NCBI RefSeq assembly: GCF_000746525.1 | Contig: NZ_CP009048.1 | Coordinates: forward strand, 4,219,501-4,283,500 | Direction of reading: 5' to 3' | Source of the DNA: Pseudomonas alkylphenolica | GTDB taxonomy: Bacteria; Pseudomonadota; Gammaproteobacteria; Pseudomonadales; Pseudomonadaceae | DNA: 64,000 bases | Part shown: in pieces, positions 26,150-34,426 of the stretch | How positions within the stretch are numbered: position 1 is the stretch's first letter | Layout: the number at the start of each line of letters is the position of its first letter | Notes under the pieces: model-generated | Told to the model about the DNA's origin: nothing | Database searches by the model: none | What the model saw: the letters and a program-made list of their open reading frames with translations, nothing else | Position numbers and translations under genes: made by a program

Positions 26150-27715
26150 TCAGCGGTTGAAACGCTCGGCCAGGCTGTACAGGTACTCGGCCATGCGCTC
26201 CAGGTCCTGACTGATCTCGGCGCCCTGCTTGGCCTGTCCGGCACTGTGATCACAGAGTTGGGCGATGCGGGTGATTTGCTGATTGATATCTTCAGCGACA
26301 TGACTCTGCTGTTCAGAGGCCGCGGCCATCTGCTGACTCATGCCGGTAATACGGCTGACCGCCTGGGTTATCCCCACCAGTGCCGACTGCACCGCTTCGA
26401 CACGTTGCACGCTGTCTCTGGAGATCTGCTCGCCCTTGCTCGCCGTGGACACCGCCCGCTGTGCACCATCACGCAACGACGCAATGATCTGGTGGATTTC
26501 CTCGGTGGAGGTGCGGGTGCGCTGGGCCAACGAACGGACTTCGTCAGCCACCACCGCAAATCCGCGCCCTTGTTCACCGGCCCGCGCCGCTTCAATCGCT
26601 GCGTTCAGGGCAAGCAGATTGGTCTGCTCGGCGATTGAAGTGATCACATCCACCACGCTGCCAATCGACTGAGTCTGCTCGGCCAGGGCGTTGACCGCCT
26701 GACCAATGTCATTGACCGCGTCACTCATGCTGCCCATGGCCCGCAGGCTTTGCTGCGCCAGGTCACTGCCCTGCTGGGCCAGCTGATCGGCATCGGCGGC
26801 GGCCGAGGCGGTATTCTGTACGTTGTGGGTGACTTCCTGGATGGTCGCAGCCATCTGCGCGATGGCCGTGGCCGACTGATCGGTTTCGCTGCGCTGGCGG
26901 TCGAGCATCTGCGCCTGGGCACCAGACAGGTCCGAGGATTGCGCGGCCCGCGCCTTGACCCCGACACCGGCGTCGACCAAGCGGGTCAGCGCGGTCTGCA
27001 GCCGCGCTTCCTCACTGAGGATGGCCAGGTCCAGTTGCCCTTGCAGGCCTTTGTTGTCGCTGTAGGTCAGGGCTACAAGCGGGCTGGTGAACGCTTTCGG
27101 ATGCTCGGCCAGGGTGCGCTTGAGTACGCGGTTCTGCCGCGATTCGATCAGGTACCAGGCGCTGAGCAGGCTGCTCATCAGCACGCCAAGCGCTGCGTAT
27201 TGTGGCAGCCACAGGTAACCTGCCGCCGACAGCAAACCGGCGCCAACCAATGGCCAGCCATACTCGAGCACTTCCCCGACGCGCGCAGCCCAGGGCACCG
27301 CTGCCCGCCCCTGGCGCAAGCGCGCATACAGCGCCGTGGCACGGCGGATCTGCTCGCGGCTCGGCACTGAGCGCACCGACTCATAACCGCTGATCCGACC
27401 GTTCTCGTAGATCGCCGTTACATAGGCGCTGACCCAGTAGAAGTCCCCGTTTTTGGCGCGGTTCTTGACCACGCCCATCCACGGTTTGCCTTGCTTGATG
27501 GTTTCCCACATATGAGCGAACACCGCAGGCGGCATATCCGGATGGCGTACCAGGTTGTGCGTCTGATCGATCAACTCTTCGTATGTGAAGCCACTGATGG
27601 CAACAAAGGCGTCGTTGCAGTAGGTGATCCGACTATTGAGATCGGTGGTGGAAATCAGTCGTTGTTCGCTGGGGAAGGTTCTTTCGTGCTCAGTGACGGG
27701 CAAATTCATACGCAT
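26150..27715 (-). CDS. aer: Aer-type PAS-containing methyl-accepting chemotaxis receptor
   Basis: A 521-residue receptor from ATG 27715 ([11 protein letters not shown]), the length I recall for P. putida Aer; ATG 27754 would add 13 residues and has no clear ribosome site. Residues 10-120 are a PAS domain with features of the FAD-binding Aer family ([35 protein letters not shown]). A hydrophobic hairpin near 155-205 anchors it to the inner membrane without a periplasmic loop. The C-terminal signalling domain has the conserved tip [20 protein letters not shown]. There is no C-terminal CheR-binding pentapeptide. It probably senses redox state or oxygen for aerotaxis. Confidence 0.88.
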   Translation of the reverse strand: MRMNLPVTEHERTFPSEQRLISTTDLNSRITYCNDAFVAISGFTYEELIDQTHNLVRHPDMPPAVFAHMWETIKQGKPWMGVVKNRAKNGDFYWVSAYVTAIYENGRISGYESVRSVPSREQIRRATALYARLRQGRAAVPWAARVGEVLEYGWPLVGAGLLSAAGYLWLPQYAALGVLMSSLLSAWYLIESRQNRVLKRTLAEHPKAFTSPLVALTYSDNKGLQGQLDLAILSEEARLQTALTRLVDAGVGVKARAAQSSDLSGAQAQMLDRQRSETDQSATAIAQMAATIQEVTHNVQNTASAAADADQLAQQGSDLAQQSLRAMGSMSDAVNDIGQAVNALAEQTQSIGSVVDVITSIAEQTNLLALNAAIEAARAGEQGRGFAVVADEVRSLAQRTRTSTEEIHQIIASLRDGAQRAVSTASKGEQISRDSVQRVEAVQSALVGITQAVSRITGMSQQMAAASEQQSHVAEDINQQITRIAQLCDHSAGQAKQGAEISQDLERMAEYLYSLAERFNR

Positions 27716-27850
27716 CTGTGCGATACCTGCCGAAGGATGATGGGGAAATGACATCAACGCAGTACAGGTTTAGCAGAGCATTTACCGGAAAGTAGCCCGT
27801 TTACCGAGGAAATCTCCGGTTCCATTTGAGTTTTTCAGAGGTCATTTCGG

Positions 27851-28744
27851 TCAGGCCGGGGTGAGCTGCGCCTTGAGCAAATCGCGGAAGGTCTGAATCA
27901 AGGGTTCGCGGCTGCGGCCGCGACGGATGATCATGGAAAACGGCGCCTGATAGCCGAAGGTTGCGGGTGACAGTACGCGCAAATCGCCCTTGTCGGCCCA
28001 GGCCTGGGCATAGTGCTCCGGCAGGTAACCGATATAGGCGCCGGACAGCACCAGAATCAGTTGTGCCTCCATACTTTCCACCGTCGCCGCACTGTGTTTG
28101 AAACCGTGACGGGCCAGTTCCGCCTGACTCCAGTAGCCGCGCCCGACCATACGCTGCTGGGTGATGACCTGTTCAGGAATGCGCCGCTCGTGAAACAGCG
28201 GGTGGCGGTTACTGCAGTACAGCCAGTGCTGCTCACGGTACAGCGGTTGATAGACCAGTCCGCTCATACGCGTCGAAAACGCACCGATGGCCAGGTCCAG
28301 GCGGTTGTCCTGTACGCCCAACTGCAACTCGTAGGGGCTGGACACCGACAGGTGCAAATGCACCGCCGGGTGTTCCTGGCTGTAGGCCCCGATCGCTTCG
28401 GCCAGCGGCAAAGCGCGATCACCGACGGTCGAGTCGATCACCCCCAGGTTCAACGTACCGCGCAACTCGCCCTTGAGCGCTGCGGCGTATTGCTCGAAGC
28501 CGTCCATTTCGGCCAGCAGGCGCAGGGTCTCCTGATGGAACAGTTCGCCTTTGCTGGTCAGGCTGAAGCCCCCTCGCCCGCGGTGACACAGGACGATCCC
28601 CAGCGCCGCTTCCAGCTGGCTCATGTAGGTGCTGATAGCCGAGGTCGAAAGGTTGAGTTCGCGCTGGGCATTGGCGAAGCCCTGATGGCGTACGACGCTG
28701 ACGAAGATGCGCAGAAGTTTCAGGTCAGGCAGTGCAGAAGCCAT
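27851..28744 (-). CDS. gbuR: LysR family regulator, GbuR-like
   Basis: A 297-residue LysR-type protein. The N-terminal winged HTH reads LKLLRIFVSVVRHQGFANAQRELNLSTSAISTYMSQLEAALG, and a substrate-binding domain starts near residue 90. It is divergent from the guanidinobutyrase gene (224 bases between starts), as gbuR is from gbuA in P. aeruginosa, so activation of that gene by 4-guanidinobutyrate is the natural reading. The shared spacer is AT-rich. The symbol rests mainly on this arrangement. Confidence 0.78.
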   Translation of the reverse strand: MASALPDLKLLRIFVSVVRHQGFANAQRELNLSTSAISTYMSQLEAALGIVLCHRGRGGFSLTSKGELFHQETLRLLAEMDGFEQYAAALKGELRGTLNLGVIDSTVGDRALPLAEAIGAYSQEHPAVHLHLSVSSPYELQLGVQDNRLDLAIGAFSTRMSGLVYQPLYREQHWLYCSNRHPLFHERRIPEQVITQQRMVGRGYWSQAELARHGFKHSAATVESMEAQLILVLSGAYIGYLPEHYAQAWADKGDLRVLSPATFGYQAPFSMIIRRGRSREPLIQTFRDLLKAQLTPA

Positions 28745-28968
28745 GGCTTACGGGGTCCCAAAAGGCAGTGATTGGCAAAAGTCTAACCAGAATCCCGCCG
28801 ATAGTTTAGAAAAACCTGAACTAAGTATTTGCCTGTAGCGATTCTTTTTGCCCACTACCTTTTGCAGACTCTGCCGCAATGCACCTGCTTGCCAGCACTT
28901 CAGGGTTACTAGCCGACCCGCAAGACAGGTTCCAACAACTAAAACAATCGAATCGATGAGGCCCGACC

Positions 28969-29919
28969 GTGGACAAGATTCTGCACCAACCACTGGGCGG
29001 CAACGAAATGCCGCGCTTCGGCGGCATCGCCACCATGCTCCGTCTCCCTCACCTGCAAAGCGCCGAAGGCCTTGATGCTGCCTTCATCGGCATTCCCCTG
29101 GACATCGGTACTTCGCTGCGCTCCGGCACCCGTTTCGGCCCACGGCAGATCCGCGCCGAGTCGGTGATGATCCGTCCTTACAACATGGCCACTGGCGCTG
29201 CTCCCTTCGATTCGATGTCGGTAGCCGATATCGGTGACGTGGCGATCAACACCTTCAACCTGCTTGAAGCTGTGCGCATCATCGAAGAAGCCTACGACGA
29301 AATCCTCGAGCACAATGTCATCCCCATGACCATGGGTGGCGACCACACCATCACCCTGCCGATCCTGCGGGCGATCCACAAGAAGCACGGCAAGGTAGGC
29401 CTGGTGCACATCGATGCCCACGCTGACGTCAACGATCACATGTTCGGCGAGAAGATCGCCCACGGCACCACCTTCCGTCGCGCCGTGGAAGAAGGCCTGC
29501 TCGATTGCGACCGCGTGGTGCAGATCGGTCTGCGCGCCCAGGGCTATACCGCCGAAGACTTCAACTGGAGCCGCAAACAGGGCTTCCGCGTGGTCCAGGC
29601 CGAAGAATGCTGGCACAAATCCCTGGCACCACTGATGGCTGAAGTCCGTGAGAAAGTCGGCGGTGGCCCGGTGTACCTGAGCTTCGACATCGACGGCATC
29701 GACCCGGCCTGGGCCCCAGGCACCGGCACCCCGGAAATTGGTGGCCTGACCACCATCCAGGCCATGGAAATCATCCGTGGTTGCCAGGGCCTTGACCTGA
29801 TCGGCTGCGATCTGGTGGAAGTCTCGCCACCTTACGACACCACCGGCAACACCTCGTTGCTCGGCGCCAACCTGCTCTACGAAATGCTCTGTGTCTTGCC
29901 GGGCGTTGCTCGCCGCTGA
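28969..29919 (+). CDS. gbuA: Guanidinobutyrase (ureohydrolase, agmatinase family)
   Basis: A 316-residue ureohydrolase with a GTG start at 28969 preceded by GATGAGG. The binuclear Mn site is complete: His126 in GGDHT, the cluster D149/H151/D153 in DAHAD, and D240/D242 in SFDIDGIDP. The N-terminal MDKILHQPLGGNEMPRFGGI and the rest of the chain agree with my memory of P. aeruginosa GbuA, which splits 4-guanidinobutyrate into 4-aminobutyrate and urea in arginine catabolism. Agmatinase or guanidinopropionase activity cannot be excluded from sequence. A sodium symporter gene follows on the same strand. Confidence 0.87.
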   Translation: MDKILHQPLGGNEMPRFGGIATMLRLPHLQSAEGLDAAFIGIPLDIGTSLRSGTRFGPRQIRAESVMIRPYNMATGAAPFDSMSVADIGDVAINTFNLLEAVRIIEEAYDEILEHNVIPMTMGGDHTITLPILRAIHKKHGKVGLVHIDAHADVNDHMFGEKIAHGTTFRRAVEEGLLDCDRVVQIGLRAQGYTAEDFNWSRKQGFRVVQAEECWHKSLAPLMAEVREKVGGGPVYLSFDIDGIDPAWAPGTGTPEIGGLTTIQAMEIIRGCQGLDLIGCDLVEVSPPYDTTGNTSLLGANLLYEMLCVLPGVARR

Positions 29920-30063
29920 CCGACAGGCACCAGGAGCTACAACGAGGCAGGAGCCATGATCGCCGGATCGCACCAGCGGCCGGTGAAGTAGACGAATGAC
30001 CGGTGCCGGGCTTGCCTGGCGCCAGGATCGATCTCACCATAATAAAGATAATCGGAGACACCC

Positions 30064-31443
30064 ATGGCCTTAGACTTATTCGTTGTCTTGATCTATGCGG
30101 CCGGCATGCTCGGGCTTGGCTGGTATGGCATGCGCAAAGCAAAAACCCATGAAGATTACCTGGTAGCGGGACGTAACCTCGGCCCTAGCCTGTACATGGG
30201 CACCATGGCCGCCACCGTACTGGGCGGCGCCTCGACGGTCGGTACCGTGAAACTCGGTTACGTCCACGGTATCTCAGGCTTCTGGCTGTGTGCGGCCCTG
30301 GGCCTGGGCATCATTGCCCTGAACCTGTTCCTGGCCAAACCGCTGCTGCGCCTGAAGATCTTCACCGTGACCCAGGTGTTGGAACAGCGCTACAACCCCA
30401 TGGCCCGTCAGGCCAGTGCTGTGATCATGCTTGCCTACGCACTGATGATCGCCGTGACCTCGACCCTGGCTATCGGCACCGTGCTGCAAGTGCTGTTCGA
30501 TATGCATTTCTGGGCCGCGATTCTGCTCGGCGGCGGTGTGGTTGTGGTGTATTCCACCATCGGCGGCATGTGGTCGCTGACCCTGACCGACATCGTTCAG
30601 TTCGTGATCAAGACCGTTGGCCTGATGTTTGTCCTGCTGCCGATCTGCCTGTACCGCGTGGGCGGTTGGGATGAACTGGTCGCCAAGCTGCCAAGTGCCA
30701 GCTTCAGCCTGACCACCATCGGCTGGGACACCATCATCACCTACTTCCTGATCTACTTCTTCGGCATCCTGATCGGTCAGGACATCTGGCAGCGTGTGTT
30801 CACTGCCCGTGACGAGAAGGTCGCCAAGCGCGCCGGTACCGTTGCCGGTGTCTATTGCGTGATCTACGGTCTGGTGTGTGCGGTGATCGGCATGGCGGCC
30901 CATGTGCTGCTGCCGGACCTGGCCAACGCCAACAACGCCTTTGCCGCGATCGTCAAATCCGCCCTGCCTGACGGCATCCGCGGCTTGGTGATTGCAGCAG
31001 CGCTGGCGGCGATGATGTCCACGGCCAGTGCTGGCCTGCTGGCAGCCTCGACCGTACTGACCGAAGACCTGCTGCCCAAGCTGCGCGGTGGCAAGCAATC
31101 GAGCCTGGCCATCAACCGCCTGTTCACCCTGCTCACCGGCATTGCCGTGCTGGGTATCGCGCTGGTGGTCGAAGACGTGATCAGTGCCCTGACCCTGGCC
31201 TACAACCTGTTGGTCGGCGGTATGCTGGTGCCACTGATCGGTGCGATCTTCTGGAAACGCGCAACCACTGCCGGTGCAATCACCAGCATGACCTTGGGCT
31301 TTGTCACTGCCCTGGCGTTTATGATCAAGGATGGGATGGATGCCAACACGCCGATCTACTACAGCCTGGCGATCGCGCTGGTGAGCTTTGTGGTAGTGAG
31401 TTTGATGTCCCGCCGTCCGGTGGGTGCGGTAAACCTGGCCTGA
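30064..31443 (+). CDS. Sodium:solute symporter family protein
   Basis: A 459-residue inner membrane protein of the SSS family with 12-13 hydrophobic helices. The start at ATG 30064 has CGGAG upstream. The early segment GRNLGPSLYMGTMAATVLGGASTVGTVKLGY is the conserved TM1-TM2 region, and the AALAAMMSTASAGLLAASTVLTEDL stretch near residue 310 is the family TM8/Na2 site region. It lies 144 bases after the guanidinobutyrase gene on the same strand, so uptake of 4-guanidinobutyrate or a related guanidino compound is a reasonable inference. Confidence 0.88.
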   Translation: MALDLFVVLIYAAGMLGLGWYGMRKAKTHEDYLVAGRNLGPSLYMGTMAATVLGGASTVGTVKLGYVHGISGFWLCAALGLGIIALNLFLAKPLLRLKIFTVTQVLEQRYNPMARQASAVIMLAYALMIAVTSTLAIGTVLQVLFDMHFWAAILLGGGVVVVYSTIGGMWSLTLTDIVQFVIKTVGLMFVLLPICLYRVGGWDELVAKLPSASFSLTTIGWDTIITYFLIYFFGILIGQDIWQRVFTARDEKVAKRAGTVAGVYCVIYGLVCAVIGMAAHVLLPDLANANNAFAAIVKSALPDGIRGLVIAAALAAMMSTASAGLLAASTVLTEDLLPKLRGGKQSSLAINRLFTLLTGIAVLGIALVVEDVISALTLAYNLLVGGMLVPLIGAIFWKRATTAGAITSMTLGFVTALAFMIKDGMDANTPIYYSLAIALVSFVVVSLMSRRPVGAVNLA

Positions 31444-31457
31444 TCCAGGCCAACGGT

Positions 31458-31486
31458 GGCCGTCGCATCACCCTGATGCGGCGGCC
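31458..31486. terminator. Strong hairpin between convergent genes, possible bidirectional terminator
   Basis: GGCCGTCGCATCA pairs with TGATGCGGCGGCC around a CCC loop, a 13-base stem with one mismatch or wobble. It lies 15 bases after the symporter stop and 12 bases beyond the stop of the convergent PA1414-family gene. There is no T-tract on either side, so intrinsic termination is uncertain; it could instead protect the 3' ends. Confidence 0.5.
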
Positions 31487-31497
31487 CTGCCAGGCGC

Positions 31498-31623
31498 CTA
31501 GCGACGCGGCTGGCGCTTGCGCTGCTCCTCGTCGGTAGGGATCGGCACCGGCTGCAACGGCGGTGGAATCAAGCCCAGAGCCGCAGCCAGGTCATGAAGC
31601 CAGTTGAACAGATTATTTCTCAT
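31498..31623 (-). CDS. PA1414-family small protein, part of a SicX-type locus
   Basis: A 41-residue protein starting at ATG 31623, with GAGGGGGAG just upstream, one of the strongest ribosome sites in the window. It reads MRNNLFNWLHDLAAALGLIP, then a proline-rich segment (PPLQPVPIPTDEEQ) and a basic tail. The LhdLAaALGL..PP pattern is what I remember for PA1414-family proteins of Pseudomonas. In P. aeruginosa the PA1414 locus lies near gbuA and a sodium symporter, as here, and gives rise to SicX, an Anr-dependent sRNA induced at low oxygen. A perfect Anr box lies upstream, leaving a leader of about 80 bases. Whether RNA or peptide is the functional product here is open. Confidence 0.72.
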   Translation of the reverse strand: MRNNLFNWLHDLAAALGLIPPPLQPVPIPTDEEQRKRQPRR

Positions 31624-31736
31624 AACTCCCCCTCACGGGTCAGCCTGCACGGCGTTTCAATCCTGCGATGCTTCATACAGATCATAGCCCTATGTCTTAG
31701 ATTGCGCATGCTCTAGGACTACAAGTTGGGTCGAGT

Positions 31737-31750
31737 TTGATCTTAATCAA
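31737..31750 (-). promoter_or_regulatory. Anr/FNR box
   Basis: TTGATCTTAATCAA fits the Anr/FNR consensus TTGAT-N4-ATCAA exactly. It is centred about 120 bases upstream of the PA1414-family start. A class II geometry (centre at -41.5) would put the transcription start near 31703 with a poor -10 (TAGAGC at 31710-31715 on the minus strand). The box overlaps the stop codon of the decayed LysR gene, so it was probably already here before that gene decayed. Confidence 0.8.
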
Positions 31751-32336
31751 GCCCTGACCGCCACCTCGGCCGCCTGAGTAACTGTTTCCCCTTGTTGCAA
31801 ATCGATCCAGGCACTCAAATTCGCGCCGCGCATGCCTTTGCGCCACATCAACCAGGTCGTGGCCAGATCGAAGGGTGCTTGCAAGCGATGCACCGCTACC
31901 CGTTCACGCCCAGGCAAGCTGTCGTGCATCGACTGCGCCATCAACGCCACCCCCGCCCCGGCAATCACACAAGCAAGCATGCTCGGGTACGACTCGATTT
32001 CCATGACCCGGCCCATGGCCGCATGGTCATGGGCATACCAGGCCTCCAGGCGCATGCGGTAGGAACACCCTTGGCGGAAGGTAAACACCGCCCGCCCGGC
32101 TACATCCCGGGCGCTGTGCACCTGCAGGTTCAGCGCAGGATAGGCCTTGTGATAGCGCGCCAGCAGTGCCGGCAGGTGAATGGCGGCAGTGCTGTACATG
32201 GTGCCAAGGGCAAAGTCCCCCGCCGGTTGCCCGCCCTGCACCGCGGCGAAACAACTCGACGCCCAACTGCTCTTCCAGCTGACGCAGGCGTATCGACAGG
32301 TTCGACGGTACCCGGTGCAAGCGCTCGGCGGCCCGG
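31747..32336 (-). pseudogene. LysR family regulator, 5'-truncated and internally deleted
   Basis: The C-terminal substrate-binding domain is intact from about 32250 down to the stop at 31747 (VQGGQPAGDFALGTMYSTAAIHLP onward). The N-terminal HTH remnant TRAAERLHRVPSNLSIRLRQ, then LEEQLGVELF, is readable from 32336 to about 32255 but in another frame. Between ELF and VQGGQ, roughly 33 residues of the usual linker helix are missing, so there is an internal deletion of about 100 bases with a frameshift near 32241-32251. The first 18-20 codons and the start are gone. At that end it runs directly into the remains of an MFS gene. Confidence 0.85.
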
Positions 32337-32981
32337 GTGTTCGCCGGGCCAGGCGTCGGCATCATGCTCACCGGCCTGCTGGCGCTGTTCTCCAACCTGT
32401 ACGGCCTGGGCTCGGCTCCACTGTGGCTGATCTATGCCGCTGGCGCGCTGGTGATGCTGCTGGCAGTGCTGCCCTTTCTGCCCCGCCCACAAGCCTCAGC
32501 GCCTGCCAGTGGACCTTCGACGATGCAAGGACCAACCCAAGGGATCGCACGCTTGGGCTTGATCTACGCCCTGTACGGCATCGGCTACATCATCCCGGCC
32601 ACGTTCATGTCACAGATGGCCAGCTATCGCCGTCCACACTGGGGCAGCACCTCGCGCTGGTTGATGACGACGCTTTGGTTGCAGGCTGCCGGGGTGTTCG
32701 CCTGCCTGCTGGGCAATGGCCCGGGGCTGGCCCTGGGGGTGTTGTTGTGCGGCACGCCGTTCCTGGCCTGCATGCAACTGATGATGCAGCGCCTGCGCGA
32801 ACTGTCATCCAATGCCTATCAGCGCAACGCAGGCTTGCTGACCGCCTGTTTCGCCCTTGGCCAGCTCAGCGGGCCGCTGCTGGCCGCGCTGAGCAATCAG
32901 TTCGCCGCCAGCCTGCAACCGGCACTGGTCATCGCCGGCTGCGGTCTGCTGCTGGGCGGTGCACTGCTCTGGCGGCCGTAG
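32337..32981 (+). pseudogene. MFS transporter (YbfB/YjiJ-like), C-terminal half only
   Basis: An open frame of about 214 residues begins abruptly inside a membrane helix (VFAGPGVGIMLTGLLALFSNL) at about 32337 and continues through the last seven or so helices to a normal C-terminus. Full-length relatives have about 390 residues, so the first 170-180 codons, promoter and ribosome site are missing. The frame itself is undamaged, which suggests a fairly recent loss. Assignment to the YbfB/YjiJ branch is from general resemblance (GIARLGLIYALYGIGYIIPATFMSQM) and is tentative. It was probably divergent from, and controlled by, the adjoining LysR gene. Confidence 0.82.
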
Positions 32982-32982
32982 C

Positions 32983-33909
32983 CTAGCCGAGCAGGCTGCG
33001 CAACCGTCGGCGCACCCACTGCTCAGCACTGACCAGCGTGACGCCGAGCAGGACCATGATGGCCCCGAGCACGAAGTTCAGGCTCAATGGTTCGCCCAGC
33101 AGCAGCACACCAAAGGTCACCCCGAACAGTGGGGTGATGAAGGAAAACACCGCCAGGTTCGACGCCAGGTAACGACGCAGCAGCCAGAACCAGGTCAGGT
33201 AGCTGAAGAACGACACGATCAGCCCCTGGAACAACAGGCTGCCAATAGACAGAGGCGTGAATTGCACCTGGGTGACCTGGCCACTGACGGCGGCAATCAG
33301 CAACAAACCGACAAAACCGACCGCCAGTTGATAGAACAAGGTCAGGGTCGCAGGTGCCTCCGACAGCCGGGAAGCGCGCACCACCACGGTGGTCGCGCCC
33401 CAGGCCAGACCTGCCAGCACGCCGAAGGCATCGCCCAACAGCATGCGCCCGTCCATCTCAGACAGCGACACGCCACCGGCAAAGGCATAGGCAATACCGG
33501 CGAAGGCCAGGACGATGCCCAACCACTGCAGGGGCCGTAGACGCTCGCTCGGCAGCAGCCAGTGCAGGCCAAGAGCAGTGAACACCGGCGCGGTGTAGAG
33601 GAACACCGACATGTGCGCCGCCGAGGTCAGCTTCAGGCCTTCGGCAATGAACAAAAACTCCACCCCGAACAGCGCACCGGCCAGCAGCCCGCCGCGCCAG
33701 GTGTGCGCCACCTGGTCCCAGCCGCCGCGAAAACAGATCAGCAGGCCGACCAGTACCGCCGCCATGCCCGAACGCAGGGCCTGTTGCATCACTGGCGCAA
33801 TGTCTGGCGCGGCCAGCTTGATCATTACCTGCTGAATGCCCCAGATCAGGCACAGCACCAGCATTACTTGCAGGGCAAAGGCATCGGTGTTGCGACGGGT
33901 GGCGCTCAT
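32983..33909 (-). CDS. DMT superfamily transporter, EamA domains
   Basis: A 308-residue inner membrane protein starting at ATG 33909 (MSATRRNTDAFALQVMLVLCLIWG); a GTG three codons earlier is possible. Ten hydrophobic helices are arranged in two EamA repeats, with the LCLIWGIQQVMIK first-helix motif and an SAAHMSVFLYTAPVFTALGLHWLL segment. It belongs to the RhaT/EamA-like exporters; the substrate is unknown. It converges on the truncated MFS gene with a one-base gap. Confidence 0.87.
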   Translation of the reverse strand: MSATRRNTDAFALQVMLVLCLIWGIQQVMIKLAAPDIAPVMQQALRSGMAAVLVGLLICFRGGWDQVAHTWRGGLLAGALFGVEFLFIAEGLKLTSAAHMSVFLYTAPVFTALGLHWLLPSERLRPLQWLGIVLAFAGIAYAFAGGVSLSEMDGRMLLGDAFGVLAGLAWGATTVVVRASRLSEAPATLTLFYQLAVGFVGLLLIAAVSGQVTQVQFTPLSIGSLLFQGLIVSFFSYLTWFWLLRRYLASNLAVFSFITPLFGVTFGVLLLGEPLSLNFVLGAIMVLLGVTLVSAEQWVRRRLRSLLG

Positions 33910-34079
33910 TGCGGGCACCCGCTATCGGCTAACGGCATGGCAGAGTCTCGGCAGCTGTGGATCCAGCGCCGATTATCAGCGGCTGCAGGCGTTGATTGCC
34001 AGCCTTGTGTTGCTGTTCGACTGAACTTTGCGCGCCGCTTGCGGCTCAACCGCAAGACCAAGCCAAGGGAGCTCTGCCC

Positions 34080-34349
34080 ATGAAAAGCCTGTTGAACATC
34101 ACTGCCGCCGCCAGCTTGCTGTTGGCCTTGCCGAGTTGGGCGTGCACGCTTGAAGAAGCCACGGAAAAACGCGAGGAGCTGGCCAAGGAGGTAACGCGAC
34201 TGACGGAGCAGAATCCGCAGAAGGCCAAGGAGATCAATGACGAGTTGAAAGGTATGAAACTTGAGAGTGCCAGCAAGGACCTGCCGGACAAGTGCCAGCT
34301 GATCGACAAGCGGTTGCAGGAATTGAAGTCGGCGGAGAAGAACGTGTGA
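34080..34349 (+). CDS. Small secreted, charged helical protein
   Basis: An 89-residue protein from ATG 34080 with AAGGGAG upstream. A signal peptide (MKSLLNITAAASLLLALPSWA) is followed by a highly charged, mostly helical region (EEATEKREELAKEVTRL, then TEQNPQKAKEINDELKGM) with two cysteines, one just after the cleavage site and one near residue 72 (PDKCQ), which may form a disulfide. It lacks a clear lipobox. I do not recognise a family with a known function; a periplasmic location is inferred. It stands alone between divergent EamA and convergent helicase genes, with a REP doublet after it. Confidence 0.75.
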   Translation: MKSLLNITAAASLLLALPSWACTLEEATEKREELAKEVTRLTEQNPQKAKEINDELKGMKLESASKDLPDKCQLIDKRLQELKSAEKNV

Positions 34350-34353
34350 GCTT

Positions 34354-34417
34354 TCGCGGGGCAAGCCCGCTCCCACAGGTAGACATTCAGCCCTGTGGGA
34401 GCGGGCTTGCCCCGCGA
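34354..34417. repeat. REP doublet (REPIN)
   Basis: Inverted REP arms with a spacer of about 16 bases between the convergent small secreted gene and the helicase gene. Confidence 0.9.
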
Positions 34418-34426
34418 TAAATGGCG

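Noticed and set aside
31747..32395. Two overlapping short genes on the minus strand
   Set aside because: The frames are pieces of one LysR gene separated by a frameshifting deletion; neither piece has a proper start.
32337..32981. A functional short MFS-type transporter
   Set aside because: It starts in the middle of a membrane helix at a GTG without ribosome site, and half of the helices are missing.
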